Positions 52,639 through 63,999 of a stretch of DNA of 64,000 nt are shown one piece after another. The notes below the pieces were generated by a model. That model made no database searches, was not told the DNA's origin, and saw only the letters and a list, made by a program, of their open reading frames with translations. The position numbers and the translations under genes were made by a program. Origin of the DNA: Streptomyces chartreusis NRRL 3882 (GTDB lineage Bacteria; Actinomycetota; Actinomycetes; Streptomycetales; Streptomycetaceae); assembly GCF_900236475.1 (NCBI RefSeq), contig NZ_LT963352.1, positions 6,080,001 to 6,144,000 on the forward strand, written 5' to 3'. Numbering within the stretch: position 1 is the first letter of the stretch; the number at the start of each line of letters is the position of its first letter.

Positions 52639-53865
52639 ATGACCGGACGGCCCGTCAGAACGGGACGAGGTACCGGCCAGGCGAGTGCCGGCGAACTGCT
52701 CGAACTGGTGCGCAGTCGTCGCGCCGTGACCCGGGGTGCGCTCCAGCAGGCGACCGGACTGTCCCGGGCCACCGTCGGGCAGCGGCTCGACCGGCTCTTC
52801 CGCGCGGGCTGGCTGCGCGAGGGCGCCGGGGGGCCGGTGGACTCCCCGCTGGGCGGGCGCCCCTCCATCACCCTGGAGTTCGACGACGAGCACGCGGTGG
52901 TCCTGGCCTCCGACCTCGACACCCGGCACGCGCGGGCGGCCGTGCTGTCGCTGAGCGGCGAGATCCTCGCCGAGCACTCCGGCACCCTCGTCGTCGAGGA
53001 CGGGCCGGACGTCGTGCTGGGAGAACTCGGCCGCTGGTTCGGCGAGTTGCTGGAGAAGACCGGCCGCGGGGCCGAGTCGGTGTGCGGCGTAGGGCTCGCC
53101 GTGCCCGGCCCGGTCGACACCGAGACCGGCCGCGTCGTCCAGCCGCCGATCATGCCCGGCTGGGACGGCTACGACATAAGGAGCCGGCTGGCCCGGGCGC
53201 TCACCGAGCACACGGGCGCCGCCGCGGTGCCGGTGCTGGTGGACAACGACGCCAACCTCATGGCGTACGGCGAACAGCGCACCGGCTATCCCGACTGCTC
53301 CGCCTTCGTGCTGGTCAAGGTCTCCACCGGCATCGGTGCCGGGGTCGTGGTGGACGGCGCGGTCTTCCGGGGCATCGACGGGGGCGCCGGGGACATCGGG
53401 CACATCCGGGTGCCGGAGGGCGCCCAGACGCTGTGCCGGTGCGGCTCCTACGGCTGTCTGGCCGCCATCGCGAGCGGTGGCGCGGTGGCGCGGCGGCTGG
53501 CCGAGGCCGGGGTGCCGGCGGCGTCCGGCTCGGACGTGCGGGACCTGCTGGCGTCCGGGCATCCCGAGGCGGTCGGCCTCGCCCGGGAGGCCGGGCGCCG
53601 GGTGGGGGACGTACTCGCGACCGTGGTGACCCTGCTCAACCCCGGGGTGCTGATGATCGCCGGGGATCTGGCCGGAACCCCCTTCCTCACGGGCGTGCGC
53701 GAACTGCTCTACCAGCGGGCGCTGCCCCGCTCCACCGCCCACCTGGACGTCGTGACGGCGCGGCTCGGCGAGCGGTCCGGGCTGGTCGGGGCCGGGGCGA
53801 TGGTCGTGGAGCACCTCTACGCCCCCGAGCGGGTCGAGGAGCGGCTGCGCGCGCTCGGGGTGTGA
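52639..53865 (+). CDS. ROK family transcriptional regulator
   Basis: A 408-residue protein with an N-terminal winged helix (about residues 15-70: VTRGALQQATGLSRATVGQRL) and a ROK domain. The sugar-kinase part has GVGLAVPGPVD, VDNDANLMAYGE, and the zinc motif CRCGSYGCLAA near 268-278. ATG 52639 is chosen. Divergent from the glycosidase operon, with 120 bp between, which it probably represses until a sugar binds. Some ROK proteins keep kinase activity; the catalytic Asp in VDNDAN is present. Confidence 0.9.
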   Translation: MTGRPVRTGRGTGQASAGELLELVRSRRAVTRGALQQATGLSRATVGQRLDRLFRAGWLREGAGGPVDSPLGGRPSITLEFDDEHAVVLASDLDTRHARAAVLSLSGEILAEHSGTLVVEDGPDVVLGELGRWFGELLEKTGRGAESVCGVGLAVPGPVDTETGRVVQPPIMPGWDGYDIRSRLARALTEHTGAAAVPVLVDNDANLMAYGEQRTGYPDCSAFVLVKVSTGIGAGVVVDGAVFRGIDGGAGDIGHIRVPEGAQTLCRCGSYGCLAAIASGGAVARRLAEAGVPAASGSDVRDLLASGHPEAVGLAREAGRRVGDVLATVVTLLNPGVLMIAGDLAGTPFLTGVRELLYQRALPRSTAHLDVVTARLGERSGLVGAGAMVVEHLYAPERVEERLRALGV

Positions 53866-53933
53866 CCGGGACATTTCAGCCCCGAGACGCGTCCGCATGG
53901 TGAAATCCGGTCGGCTGTGGCAACGTGATTCTC

Positions 53934-54018
53934 GCCACCCTTGATAAGGGTTGCGCTCAGATGAGCGGATCTTGAGCGGCTGCACTTCTCCAAAGGGTGG
54001 CACTGAGTGCCACCCTTT
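53934..54018 (+). promoter_or_regulatory. Alternative hairpins in the ppdK upstream region
   Basis: In the 405-bp gap before ppdK, ACCCTT (53937-53942) pairs with AAGGGT (53946-53951), and AAAGGGTGGCACT (53992-54004) pairs perfectly with AGTGCCACCCTTT (54006-54018). GCCACCCTT at 53934-53942 is also complementary to AAGGGTGGC (53993-54001) in the second hairpin. The strong hairpin could be the ROK terminator or part of a ppdK leader. Confidence 0.55.
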
Positions 54019-54062
54019 GATCGTTCATCGAGCGAAATCAAGCGTGCCGAACCCCGCTCGTT

Positions 54063-54072
54063 TGAGCGCTCA
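54063..54072. promoter_or_regulatory. TGAGCGCTCA palindrome among TGAGCG repeats
   Basis: The palindrome TGAGCGCTCA lies 199 bp upstream of ppdK; further TGAGCG or CGCTCA copies occur at 53954-53959, 53962-53967 and 53973-53978. The clustering in a non-coding stretch suggests regulator binding sites for ppdK. Confidence 0.35.
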
Positions 54073-54270
54073 GCGGGCTCAATGGAGGTTCCTGCGTTCA
54101 AGAAGTGAAAACATACGGCTGTGATCGCTTGCCGAGCCTTGACTTTCGATCCGCTGGCGGACGAGTGGTTACAGGCGTATGACGCGCGAGTGGACGTACC
54201 CAGACGCCTTTGATCTGGGTATGTTCCTCGCCGTCAGGGCAGCCACCGCGTCCTCGAGGAGTCGAGACCC

Positions 54271-57018
<2,748 letters not shown>

Positions 57019-57128
57019 ACCGTGGCCCGTGCGGGGCCACCTCGCTGTGGCCCCTGCGGGCAGCTCAGGACCCGGAGCCGTCGACGGTCCCCGACCCTCA
57101 CCGATCGCGGCGGCTCCGGAGCACGGAG

Positions 57129-57171
57129 GAGAGCGGGGGCGCATCTTGTGCGGAGATGCGCCCCCGCTCTC
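57129..57171. terminator. Bidirectional terminator between ppdK and tetR
   Basis: GAGAGCGGGGGCGCATCT (57129-57146) and AGATGCGCCCCCGCTCTC (57154-57171) form a perfect 18-bp stem with a 7-nt loop in the gap between the convergent ppdK and TetR genes; it can end transcripts from both sides. Confidence 0.85.
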
Positions 57172-57198
57172 GTGTGCCGAAACCCCTGAGGCGGTCGG

Positions 57199-57858
57199 CT
57201 AGCTCGGGCGGGTCGCGGCCTCGATGTGGGCCAGTTGGGCGGCGAGGATCTCTTCGAACGCGGCGCGGCGATCCATCCCGAGGGGACGGACGTCGCGGGC
57301 GAAGTGGGCCAGGGCCGGGAAGCGTTCGGGGTCGGCGCCGAGTACCGCGACGCGAAACAGCTCCATGCCCTGTTCGGCCTCTCCGGGGGTGACGGTGCTG
57401 ACCCCGGCCTCGGAGGCGATCAACGCGGCGATGAGGACCGCGAGCCGGTGGTAGCGGGCCGGGATCTCCTCGTCGGGCAGTCCCGCCGAGCGCAGAGCCT
57501 GCAGCACCTCTTCCATGACCATCCGGGAACCGGTGCCGGACGAGGCGTAGCGTCCCCAGACCGCGGCGAGCTGCGGTTGCCGTCCGAAGGCCTCCCTCAC
57601 GCGCAGGGCCAGGGCCGTGATGCGCTGTTTCCAGTCGCCCTCGGGGCGGTAGCCGTCCATCGCGGCCAGGAGGATCCGGTCGGCGACCGCGCGCAGCAGT
57701 TCGGTCTTGCTGCGGAAGTGCCGGTAGAGGCTGGAGGAATCCGTCCCGAGGGCCGCGGCGAGCTTGCGCACGCTGAACGAATCCGCGTCGCTCGTGCGCA
57801 GCAGTTCCGCCGCCGCATCCAGGATCTCCTCGGTCGACCAACGCCTTCGGCCTGCCAT
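57199..57858 (-). CDS. TetR family regulator
   Basis: A 219-residue TetR repressor. Helix-turn-helix at residues 8-52 (SVRKLAAALGTDSSSLYRHFRSKTELLRAV, in part) and a C-terminal TetR_C domain. ATG 57858 has GAGGAGCAGAG directly upstream. Divergent from a serine hydrolase gene; an inverted repeat in the gap is the likely operator. It probably represses the hydrolase and itself. Confidence 0.88.
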   Translation of the reverse strand: MAGRRRWSTEEILDAAAELLRTSDADSFSVRKLAAALGTDSSSLYRHFRSKTELLRAVADRILLAAMDGYRPEGDWKQRITALALRVREAFGRQPQLAAVWGRYASSGTGSRMVMEEVLQALRSAGLPDEEIPARYHRLAVLIAALIASEAGVSTVTPGEAEQGMELFRVAVLGADPERFPALAHFARDVRPLGMDRRAAFEEILAAQLAHIEAATRPS

Positions 57859-57903
57859 CTCTGCTCCTCTCGCCGGACCCCAGACTACTTGTGCACTTGG
57901 TGT

Positions 57904-57920
57904 TGCACGCACCGCGTGCA
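57904..57920. promoter_or_regulatory. Inverted repeat between tetR and serine hydrolase genes
   Basis: TGCACGC (57904-57910) and GCGTGCA (57914-57920) form a perfect inverted repeat with a 3-bp spacer in the 111-bp divergent gap. A GTGCAC half lies just before it. Probable binding site of the TetR protein. Confidence 0.6.
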
Positions 57921-57969
57921 TAATGGGGACATGGGTGTACCGGGCGGGCAACACGAAAGGACGCATGAC

Positions 57970-59088
57970 GTGAAGAGCCCACTGGATTGCGCGGCCCTGA
58001 ACGCCGCCATGGAAGACGTCCACCGCGCCGGGATGCCGGGCCTGTTCGCCGAGGTGCGAGACGGCGACCAGGTCTGGCGCGGCGCCGCCGGGGTCGCCGA
58101 TGTCGCCACCGGCCGTCCCGTCACCGCCGACATGCGGCACCGCGTCGGCAGCATCACCAAGACCTTCACCGCCGCCGCGGTTCTGCAGCAGGTCGAGAGC
58201 GGTCGGATCGGTCTCGACACACCGATCGGCCGGTACCTGCCGAAGCTGGTGCCCGGAGAACGCGGTGACGCGATCACGGTCCGGATGCTGATCAACCACA
58301 CCAGCGGCCTCGCCGAGTACCTCCCGTACGCCTACCCCTCCCTCAGGGCGTTCCCCGCCCTCGCGGACACCGGGCCCCAGAGCCTGGACGACCACCGGTT
58401 CACGCGGTTCGACCCCACTGAACTGATCGAGATGGGGGTCGCCGCACCTGCCGTCGGCGCCCCGGGTGGTGCTCCGGGGGTCTACTCCAACACCAACTAC
58501 CTGCTCCTCGGCGCACTCCTGGAACAGGTGACGGGCACTACGGCCGAGCGGTACATCACCCGGAACGTCATCGAGCGCGCCGGGCTCCGGGACACCGGAT
58601 TCCCCGCCGGACCGTACGTCGACGGGCCGCACTCGCAGCTCTACGAGTCGTGGTTCGGCATGATCGACCCGCCGCGCGACTACAGCGTGTACGACATGTC
58701 ATGGGTGGGGCCGTCGGCCTCGCTGATATCGACCGTCAAGGACCTCAACCGCTTCTTCGGCCTGTTGCTGGCCGGTGAGATCGTCAGCCCGTCGTCGTTG
58801 GCGCAGATGCGACGCACCGTCCCGGTCGTCTCCCAGGAGGGAAAGACGATCCGCTACGGCCTCGGCCTGCACCCGATGGAAGGTCCCGGTCCGGGCACCT
58901 TCTGGGGCCATGGCGGCACGGTCTGGGGCGGCGGAGCGCTGGCCATGACCCGTGCCGACGGCAGGCGGCAGTTGTCCGTCGCGGTGAACCTGCAGAGGTG
59001 GAACAGGCTCGACTCCTCCGGCAAGCCGCAGCCCCACCCCATCGACGACGCGCTGGCGACTCTCTTCCGCGTGGCGATGTACGGCTGA
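57970..59088 (+). CDS. Serine hydrolase, class C beta-lactamase family
   Basis: A 372-residue serine hydrolase of the beta-lactamase/D-alanyl-D-alanine carboxypeptidase fold. The nucleophile motif is S61-I-T-K64, the second motif Y172-S-N174 (GVYSNTNY), and the third HGG in FWGHGGTVWGGG. No signal peptide is seen, so it probably acts in the cytoplasm as an esterase rather than on cell wall. The GTG at 57970 has AAAGG 9 bp upstream; ATG 57931 in the same frame would add 13 residues. Divergent from, and probably controlled by, the TetR gene. Confidence 0.86.
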   Translation: MKSPLDCAALNAAMEDVHRAGMPGLFAEVRDGDQVWRGAAGVADVATGRPVTADMRHRVGSITKTFTAAAVLQQVESGRIGLDTPIGRYLPKLVPGERGDAITVRMLINHTSGLAEYLPYAYPSLRAFPALADTGPQSLDDHRFTRFDPTELIEMGVAAPAVGAPGGAPGVYSNTNYLLLGALLEQVTGTTAERYITRNVIERAGLRDTGFPAGPYVDGPHSQLYESWFGMIDPPRDYSVYDMSWVGPSASLISTVKDLNRFFGLLLAGEIVSPSSLAQMRRTVPVVSQEGKTIRYGLGLHPMEGPGPGTFWGHGGTVWGGGALAMTRADGRRQLSVAVNLQRWNRLDSSGKPQPHPIDDALATLFRVAMYG

Positions 59089-59154
59089 CCGGGACACCTG
59101 CTGGGACCGGCCCCCGGGCCGGCCCACGCCTGGCTCGCCGAAGCCCGGCCGCTG

Positions 59155-59673
59155 TCACCGGGGCAGTCCTTCCCGCAGGCAGACGACGGTTCCCGTCAGG
59201 GCGGCCGTGTGCAGCGCCGTGAGGGCCGGCAGGGGAGTCGACAGCGAGAGGGATTCCAGGTCGGCGAGGGCGAACAGGCCGTCTCGGTCGTGCTCGCCGC
59301 TGCGCCTGACGGTCTGCCCGGGGGCGACACGGCCGCCGTGGAAGTAGAAGTCGATCACCGGGCCCGTGCCCTTCACATCGGCCCGGTGGTCGTAGCCGAT
59401 GAACCGGGGCGCCCGGTCCAGGACGATGCCGGTCTCCTCGTGCAGCTCCCGGCACGCGGCACCGAAGGGGTCCTCGCCGTGGTCGAGCATCCCGCCCGGC
59501 AGCCCCCAGAGCCCGGCACCGGGCTCGCCCTCGGCGTAGCGCAGCAGCAGGATCCGGTCCTCCGCGTCGAGGAGCAGCACGCACGACGCGACGATGGTCT
59601 GCGGCAGCGTCTTGACCCACTCGTCACGCGGCAGCACGCGCTGTACGTCGGTGGCGGGCACGGTCGTGTCCAC
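59155..59673 (-). CDS. Nudix hydrolase
   Basis: A 172-residue Nudix hydrolase. The Nudix box is GGMLDHGEDPFGAACRELHEETGI (in part GGMLDHGEDPFG...RELHEETG), with all catalytic Glu residues in place. It would cleave a nucleoside diphosphate linked to another group; the substrate is unknown. The GTG at 59673 is the start. Convergent with the serine hydrolase gene. Confidence 0.9.
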   Translation of the reverse strand: MDTTVPATDVQRVLPRDEWVKTLPQTIVASCVLLLDAEDRILLLRYAEGEPGAGLWGLPGGMLDHGEDPFGAACRELHEETGIVLDRAPRFIGYDHRADVKGTGPVIDFYFHGGRVAPGQTVRRSGEHDRDGLFALADLESLSLSTPLPALTALHTAALTGTVVCLREGLPR

Positions 59674-59765
59674 GGTGGTGTTCCTTCCGTCGTCCGGGCA
59701 GCCCGGGACGAGCTGCCCAAACGGTGGAACGGCCGGACGCGCCGATGGTCACCGGCGTACTCGTG

Positions 59766-60266
59766 TCACGTGTCGCAGGCGATCCCGTCGTTGTCGCGGT
59801 CCAGGTGTGAGGCGTAGCCGGGTTCACCACGGTGGATGGGGGCGGCTCCGGCCGCACGGACGGCGGAGCAGTTCGCGTAGTAGACGTCCTCCGAGCCGCC
59901 CGATCCGCTCGATCCGTCGTCGTCGGAGCCGCCGCCCGCGGCCGGCTGTGCGGTGACGGTGGTGGTGGCTCTGACGGTCCTGGTGGCGGTGACCGTGGGG
60001 GCGGGTTCCGGCTTCTTCGCGAGTGGTGTCGCGGTGGCGGTGGTCGTCGCGGTGACCGTGACGGTCGGCTGCGGTCTGGCGGCCGCGGGTTTCGCGTCGG
60101 CCGTCTTGTCGCCGGAGGCGCCGATACCGACGCCGATGAACCAGGCCAGGCCGAGGGCGGGCAGCAGGTAGCGCTTCCGCGCCCAGCGGGGCGCCGGCCG
60201 GACGGGCTGCGGCGCCGGCGGCACGGGATACGGGTCGGCGTGCGGGCCCGTGTACGGATTGCTCAT
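59766..60266 (-). CDS. Membrane-anchored Excalibur-domain protein
   Basis: A 166-residue protein: a Pro-rich N-terminus, one membrane span near residues 33-50 (YLLPALGLAWFIGVGIGAS), a long Thr/Ala/Pro linker with TVTVTATTTATATP-type repeats, a Gly/Ser/Asp-rich hinge, and an Excalibur calcium-binding domain at the end (YYANCSAVRAAGAAPIHRGE and LDRDNDGIACD). The two Cys of the domain form a disulfide and the DxDxDG motif binds calcium in relatives. ATG 60266 is chosen; ATG 60272 is also possible. It is probably anchored in the membrane with the domain outside. Role unknown. Confidence 0.85.
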   Translation of the reverse strand: MSNPYTGPHADPYPVPPAPQPVRPAPRWARKRYLLPALGLAWFIGVGIGASGDKTADAKPAAARPQPTVTVTATTTATATPLAKKPEPAPTVTATRTVRATTTVTAQPAAGGGSDDDGSSGSGGSEDVYYANCSAVRAAGAAPIHRGEPGYASHLDRDNDGIACDT

Positions 60267-60375
60267 GGTCATCCCCCCAGTAGTGGTACGTGAGGGGATG
60301 ACCGTAGGTCCGAGCGGCCCCGGATGAGGGAGAGGTGACCATCTTGTGATGATCAGGTGAAGGCGGGTGGTGCCG

Positions 60376-61539
60376 TTACGAGCGGAACGGGCCCGTCACC
60401 TCGTAGGTGATGCCGCCCGAGGAACTGCCGCTGGTGCCGCGCTGGCTGGAGAAGTACAGGCGCGTGCCGTCCGGGGAGAAGGCCGGACCCGTGATCTCCG
60501 AGCCGGACTGGCCGTCGACGCGGAGGAACGGGGCGACCACGTCGGTGGGGGTGATGACGCAGATCTCCATGTTGCCGCCGTCCTCGGCGACGAAGAGGTC
60601 TCCGGAGGCGGAGCCGGTGACGTTGTCGACACCCGTGAGGGGCGCCGTGCCGCTCGTCACCAGGGAGTCGTCGTAGGCGAGGTCGATGGTCTGGGCGGCG
60701 GCGTCGTACTGCCAGACGCGGTTGTCGCCCTTTGTGGTGAACCAGCAGGTGTCGTCCGCGTAGTAGCAGCCCTCGCCGCCGTTGAAGTGCTTGGCGCCGG
60801 AGACCTGGCTGCGCGTGGCGGTCGCGCCGGAGGGGTCGGGGACCCGGGCCCAGGTGACCGGGCCGCTGGTGCCGCTGCCCGCCACCAGGACCTCCAGCGT
60901 GCCGGAGGAGAGGTCGCCCCAGGTCGTCGGGCGGAAGCGGTAGAAGCAGCCGTCGGTGACGTCCTCGGTCAGGTAGATGACCTGGCGGACCGGGTCGGCC
61001 GCCGCCGCCTCGTGCTTGAAGCGGCCCATGGCGTCGCGGCGCACCGCCGCCTTCGTGCCCCAGGGGTCCGTCTCGTAGACGTAGCCCCGGTCCACCTCCT
61101 CGCAGGACAGCCAGGTGCCCCACGGCGTCTTGCCGCCGGCGCAGTTCTGGCGGGTGTTGGACAGGATGCGGTACGCGCCGGTGATCGCCCCGGTCGAGGA
61201 GAACCTCACCGCGCTCGCGCCGCCCGACGGGTTGATCTCGGAGTTGGAGACATAGATCCAGCCCGTGCCGTCGGCGTAACAGGCGCCGCCGTCCGGGGCG
61301 TTGTGCCAGGTGTACGACGTGCTCCCGACCCGCTGGCCCGAGCGGGCGATCACCCGGCTGGTGAAGCCGCTGGGGAGTCTGATGCCGTTGGCGTCCGGGG
61401 AGCCCAGCGGCCCGTAGGGGCCGGTGCCGGGCTGGGCGGGGGCCGCGTAGGCGGCCCCGCGCCACAGAGTTCCGCCGAGGGCGGCCGAGGTGCCGCCGAG
61501 GACGGCCGCACGCAGGAGGCTACGACGTTCCACTCTCAC
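60376..61539 (-). CDS. PhoX/DUF839-type secreted protein
   Basis: A 387-residue protein exported by the Tat pathway: the N-terminus has ERRSLLRAAVLGG with twin arginine, followed by a hydrophobic region and Ala-rich cleavage site near residue 33. The mature part is a beta-propeller-like DUF839/PhoX protein with SCEEVDRGYVYE, HFNGGEGCYYADDTCWFTTKGD (in part) and LFVAEDGG as typical segments. PhoX proteins are calcium/iron phosphatases, but substrate and metal residues cannot be assigned here. The start is GTG 61539 (MRVERRS); a GTG two codons later fits the GGAG site better. Confidence 0.82.
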   Translation of the reverse strand: MRVERRSLLRAAVLGGTSAALGGTLWRGAAYAAPAQPGTGPYGPLGSPDANGIRLPSGFTSRVIARSGQRVGSTSYTWHNAPDGGACYADGTGWIYVSNSEINPSGGASAVRFSSTGAITGAYRILSNTRQNCAGGKTPWGTWLSCEEVDRGYVYETDPWGTKAAVRRDAMGRFKHEAAAADPVRQVIYLTEDVTDGCFYRFRPTTWGDLSSGTLEVLVAGSGTSGPVTWARVPDPSGATATRSQVSGAKHFNGGEGCYYADDTCWFTTKGDNRVWQYDAAAQTIDLAYDDSLVTSGTAPLTGVDNVTGSASGDLFVAEDGGNMEICVITPTDVVAPFLRVDGQSGSEITGPAFSPDGTRLYFSSQRGTSGSSSGGITYEVTGPFRS

Positions 61540-61720
61540 TCCAAGAGGTGCCGTACCGCCCCGCCGCCGGTCGACGGCAGGGTTGTGCGTGGGGGGAGGC
61601 GGGAGGAACGCTAAGCGGGCCGGGTTGACGGGGCATGGCCAACTCGTGGCCGTGGAACGGCATGCTGTGTGCCGCCTGTGGGGCCAGGAGCCGGCGGGCC
61701 TCGCCTCGTCCTTCGCGGGC

Positions 61721-63211
61721 TCACGCGGGCAGCGCCGGGGCCTGCTGTCTCCGGGCGCCCCTCGGGCGGTCCGTGCCCGGTCCGTGGCCCTCGGCCGGTG
61801 GTCGTACGGACGGCAGACGGATCACCACGTCCAGGCCGCCCGTCGCCGCCGCGTGCAGGGTCGCCTCGCCGCCGCTGGCGTGGGCGAGGCGCTGCACCAG
61901 GGCGAGCCCGAGTCCCGAGCCGCCCTTGGGAGCGCCCGGGGCGCGCCAGAAACGGTCGAAGGCGCGGGCCCGCTGATCCTCCGTCATGCCCGGGCCCTCG
62001 TCGGTGACGTGCAGGTCGACCCAGCGGGGGCGGCCGTCGCGCAGGGCCCGCCGGGGCGGGGCCGGCACCCGCAGCTCGATCGTGACGGTGCTGCCGGGCG
62101 GGGACGCCCGCAGGGCGTTGGACAGGAGGTTGTCCATGATCTGCTCGACGGCCCCCGGCACCGCCAGCACCGGGCCGACGCCGCCCGCGAAGAGCACGAG
62201 GGAGACGTCCTCCCGTGTGAAGAGGGGCTGCCAGGTGCGGTGCCGTTCCGCGCACACCGCGCCCAGATCGACGGTGGCGGGGATCGCCGCGTGCTCCTCC
62301 AGCCGGGCCATCGCCAGCAGGTGCTCCACCATCCGGGCGAGCCGGTCCGTTTCCGTCACGGCCGCCGTGAGGCTGCCCCGGGCCCGGGCGGCGACGTCCG
62401 GCTCCAGGTTCTCCAGGCGCAGCCGCAGCGCCGCGAGCGGGGTCTTCAGCTGGTGCGAGGCCTCGCCGGCGAACGCCCGCTGGGAGGCGAGCAGATGGGC
62501 GAGGCGGGCCGCGGTGCGGTTGAACGCCGCGGCCAGACTGCGTACTTCCGGCGGGCCCTTCGTGATCGTCACCGGGGTGAACCGGCCGCCGCCCTCCGCC
62601 AAGTCGTGCGTCGCCTGCTCCAGTTCGCGGATGGGGCGACCGGCCCAGCGGGCGAAGGCGAAGCCGACCACGGCCACCGCCGTCAGCACGGCCAGCCCGC
62701 CCAGGACGAGCAACAGCCACACGTGGTGGACCCGCTCGTGCACCGTCCGCGTGGGCACCGTCAGCCACACGGCACCCACCGGCCGCGCTTCCTGACCGAC
62801 CGGCGCGGCCACCGACAGGTACTCGACCCCGCCGATCGTGGAGGTACGCACATCCACCGTCGAGGTGCCTCGCAGCGCGGCCGCGATGCCCGGACGGTCG
62901 GCCAGGGCGCCGGACACCGAGGTGTCGATCGGATGCGAGGTGGCGAGCGTGGCGCCCGAGGCGGCGACGATCACCACCTTCCCGCCGATGCGCTTCGCGC
63001 AGTGCGCCACCCGTGCGGGCAGGTCCCCCTCGGCCCGGCCCGCCGCGAGGGACAGCGCGGCGTACGCGGAGACCGACTCGGCCTCGTCCTTCGCCGCGTT
63101 GACCACCTGCTCCCGCTCACCGCGCGAGTAGACGAAGCCCAGCGGGATCTCCAGGCAGAGCAGCACCAGCGCGGCGAGGGTGAGATAGCTGAACAGCAGC
63201 CGGCGGGTCAT
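61721..63211 (-). CDS. Sensor histidine kinase (OmpR-type pair)
   Basis: A 496-residue kinase: membrane span near residues 5-28, an extracytoplasmic sensor of about 130 residues, second span near 165-187, HAMP region, a HisKA domain with His253 in ASHQLKTPLAALR, and the ATPase with DNLLSNALRASPPGS (N box), DEGPGM (G1) and GGSGLGLALVQRLA (G2). Its start overlaps the response regulator stop as ATGA, so the two are a cognate pair. The signal is unknown. Confidence 0.92.
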   Translation of the reverse strand: MTRRLLFSYLTLAALVLLCLEIPLGFVYSRGEREQVVNAAKDEAESVSAYAALSLAAGRAEGDLPARVAHCAKRIGGKVVIVAASGATLATSHPIDTSVSGALADRPGIAAALRGTSTVDVRTSTIGGVEYLSVAAPVGQEARPVGAVWLTVPTRTVHERVHHVWLLLVLGGLAVLTAVAVVGFAFARWAGRPIRELEQATHDLAEGGGRFTPVTITKGPPEVRSLAAAFNRTAARLAHLLASQRAFAGEASHQLKTPLAALRLRLENLEPDVAARARGSLTAAVTETDRLARMVEHLLAMARLEEHAAIPATVDLGAVCAERHRTWQPLFTREDVSLVLFAGGVGPVLAVPGAVEQIMDNLLSNALRASPPGSTVTIELRVPAPPRRALRDGRPRWVDLHVTDEGPGMTEDQRARAFDRFWRAPGAPKGGSGLGLALVQRLAHASGGEATLHAAATGGLDVVIRLPSVRPPAEGHGPGTDRPRGARRQQAPALPA

Positions 63212-63999
63212 GGAGATGCCACCTGCGGGGCGTTCGGCCCGGTGTGCACCGCCAGCCGGAAGCCGACACCCCGCAGTGTCCTGATCCACGCCGGGTGCCC
63301 CAGCTTGCGGCGCAGCGCGGCCACATGGACGTCCAGCGTCTTGGTCGGGCCGTCGTAGTGCGGATCCCAGACGCGGTCGAGGATCTGCTGTCGCGAGTAG
63401 ACCGCGCCCGGGTCCTCGCTGAGGAGCGCCAGCAGGTCGAACTCCTTGGGGGTGAGCAGCACGGGGGAGTCGCCGACCCAGACCTGGCGGGTACGGCGGT
63501 CCACCACGAGGGGGCCCGGGTCGTGCGGGGGGCCGGGGGCCGGTACGTGGGGCAGCGGCTCGGCGGTGCCCGGCGTGCTCGACTCGCCGGTTGCGCCTGC
63601 TGTGCCCGGGGTGCCCGAGGGCTCGGGGAACGTCTGCCGGGTGCGTTGCGTGCGGCGGGTCACCGCCCGGACCCGGGCCACCAGCTCCCGTACGCTGAAT
63701 GGTTTCGCCAGGTAGTCGTCGGCGCCCAGCTCCAGGCCCAGCACGCGGTCGGCCTCCTCGCCACGGGCGCTGAGGATGACGATGGGCACGTCCGAGACCT
63801 GCCTGATGCCGCGGCAGACGTCGATGCCGTCCATGTCCGGCAGTCCCAGGTCGAGCAGGACGACGTCGTTGTACGGGCCTCTCAGCCCGTCCGTGCCCGT
63901 GGCGACATGATCGACCGTCAGCCCGAAGTGTCCCAGCCCTTCGGTGAGCGGCTCGGCGATCGTCTCGTCGTCCTCGATGAGCAGCACTCGTAGGCCCAT
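63208..63999 (-). CDS. OmpR/PhoB-type response regulator
   Basis: A 263-residue regulator. The receiver has EDD at 9-11, the phosphorylation site Asp50 (LLDLGLPDMDG) and the Lys of LAKPF. A Pro/Gly/Thr-rich linker of about 45 residues (roughly 120-165) joins it to the winged-helix domain, which includes LTPKEFDLLALLSEDPG and LDVHVAALRRKLG. The linker is longer than usual for this family. The ATG at 63999 is the first complete start; the gene reaches the right edge of the window. Confidence 0.92.
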   Translation of the reverse strand: MGLRVLLIEDDETIAEPLTEGLGHFGLTVDHVATGTDGLRGPYNDVVLLDLGLPDMDGIDVCRGIRQVSDVPIVILSARGEEADRVLGLELGADDYLAKPFSVRELVARVRAVTRRTQRTRQTFPEPSGTPGTAGATGESSTPGTAEPLPHVPAPGPPHDPGPLVVDRRTRQVWVGDSPVLLTPKEFDLLALLSEDPGAVYSRQQILDRVWDPHYDGPTKTLDVHVAALRRKLGHPAWIRTLRGVGFRLAVHTGPNAPQVASP

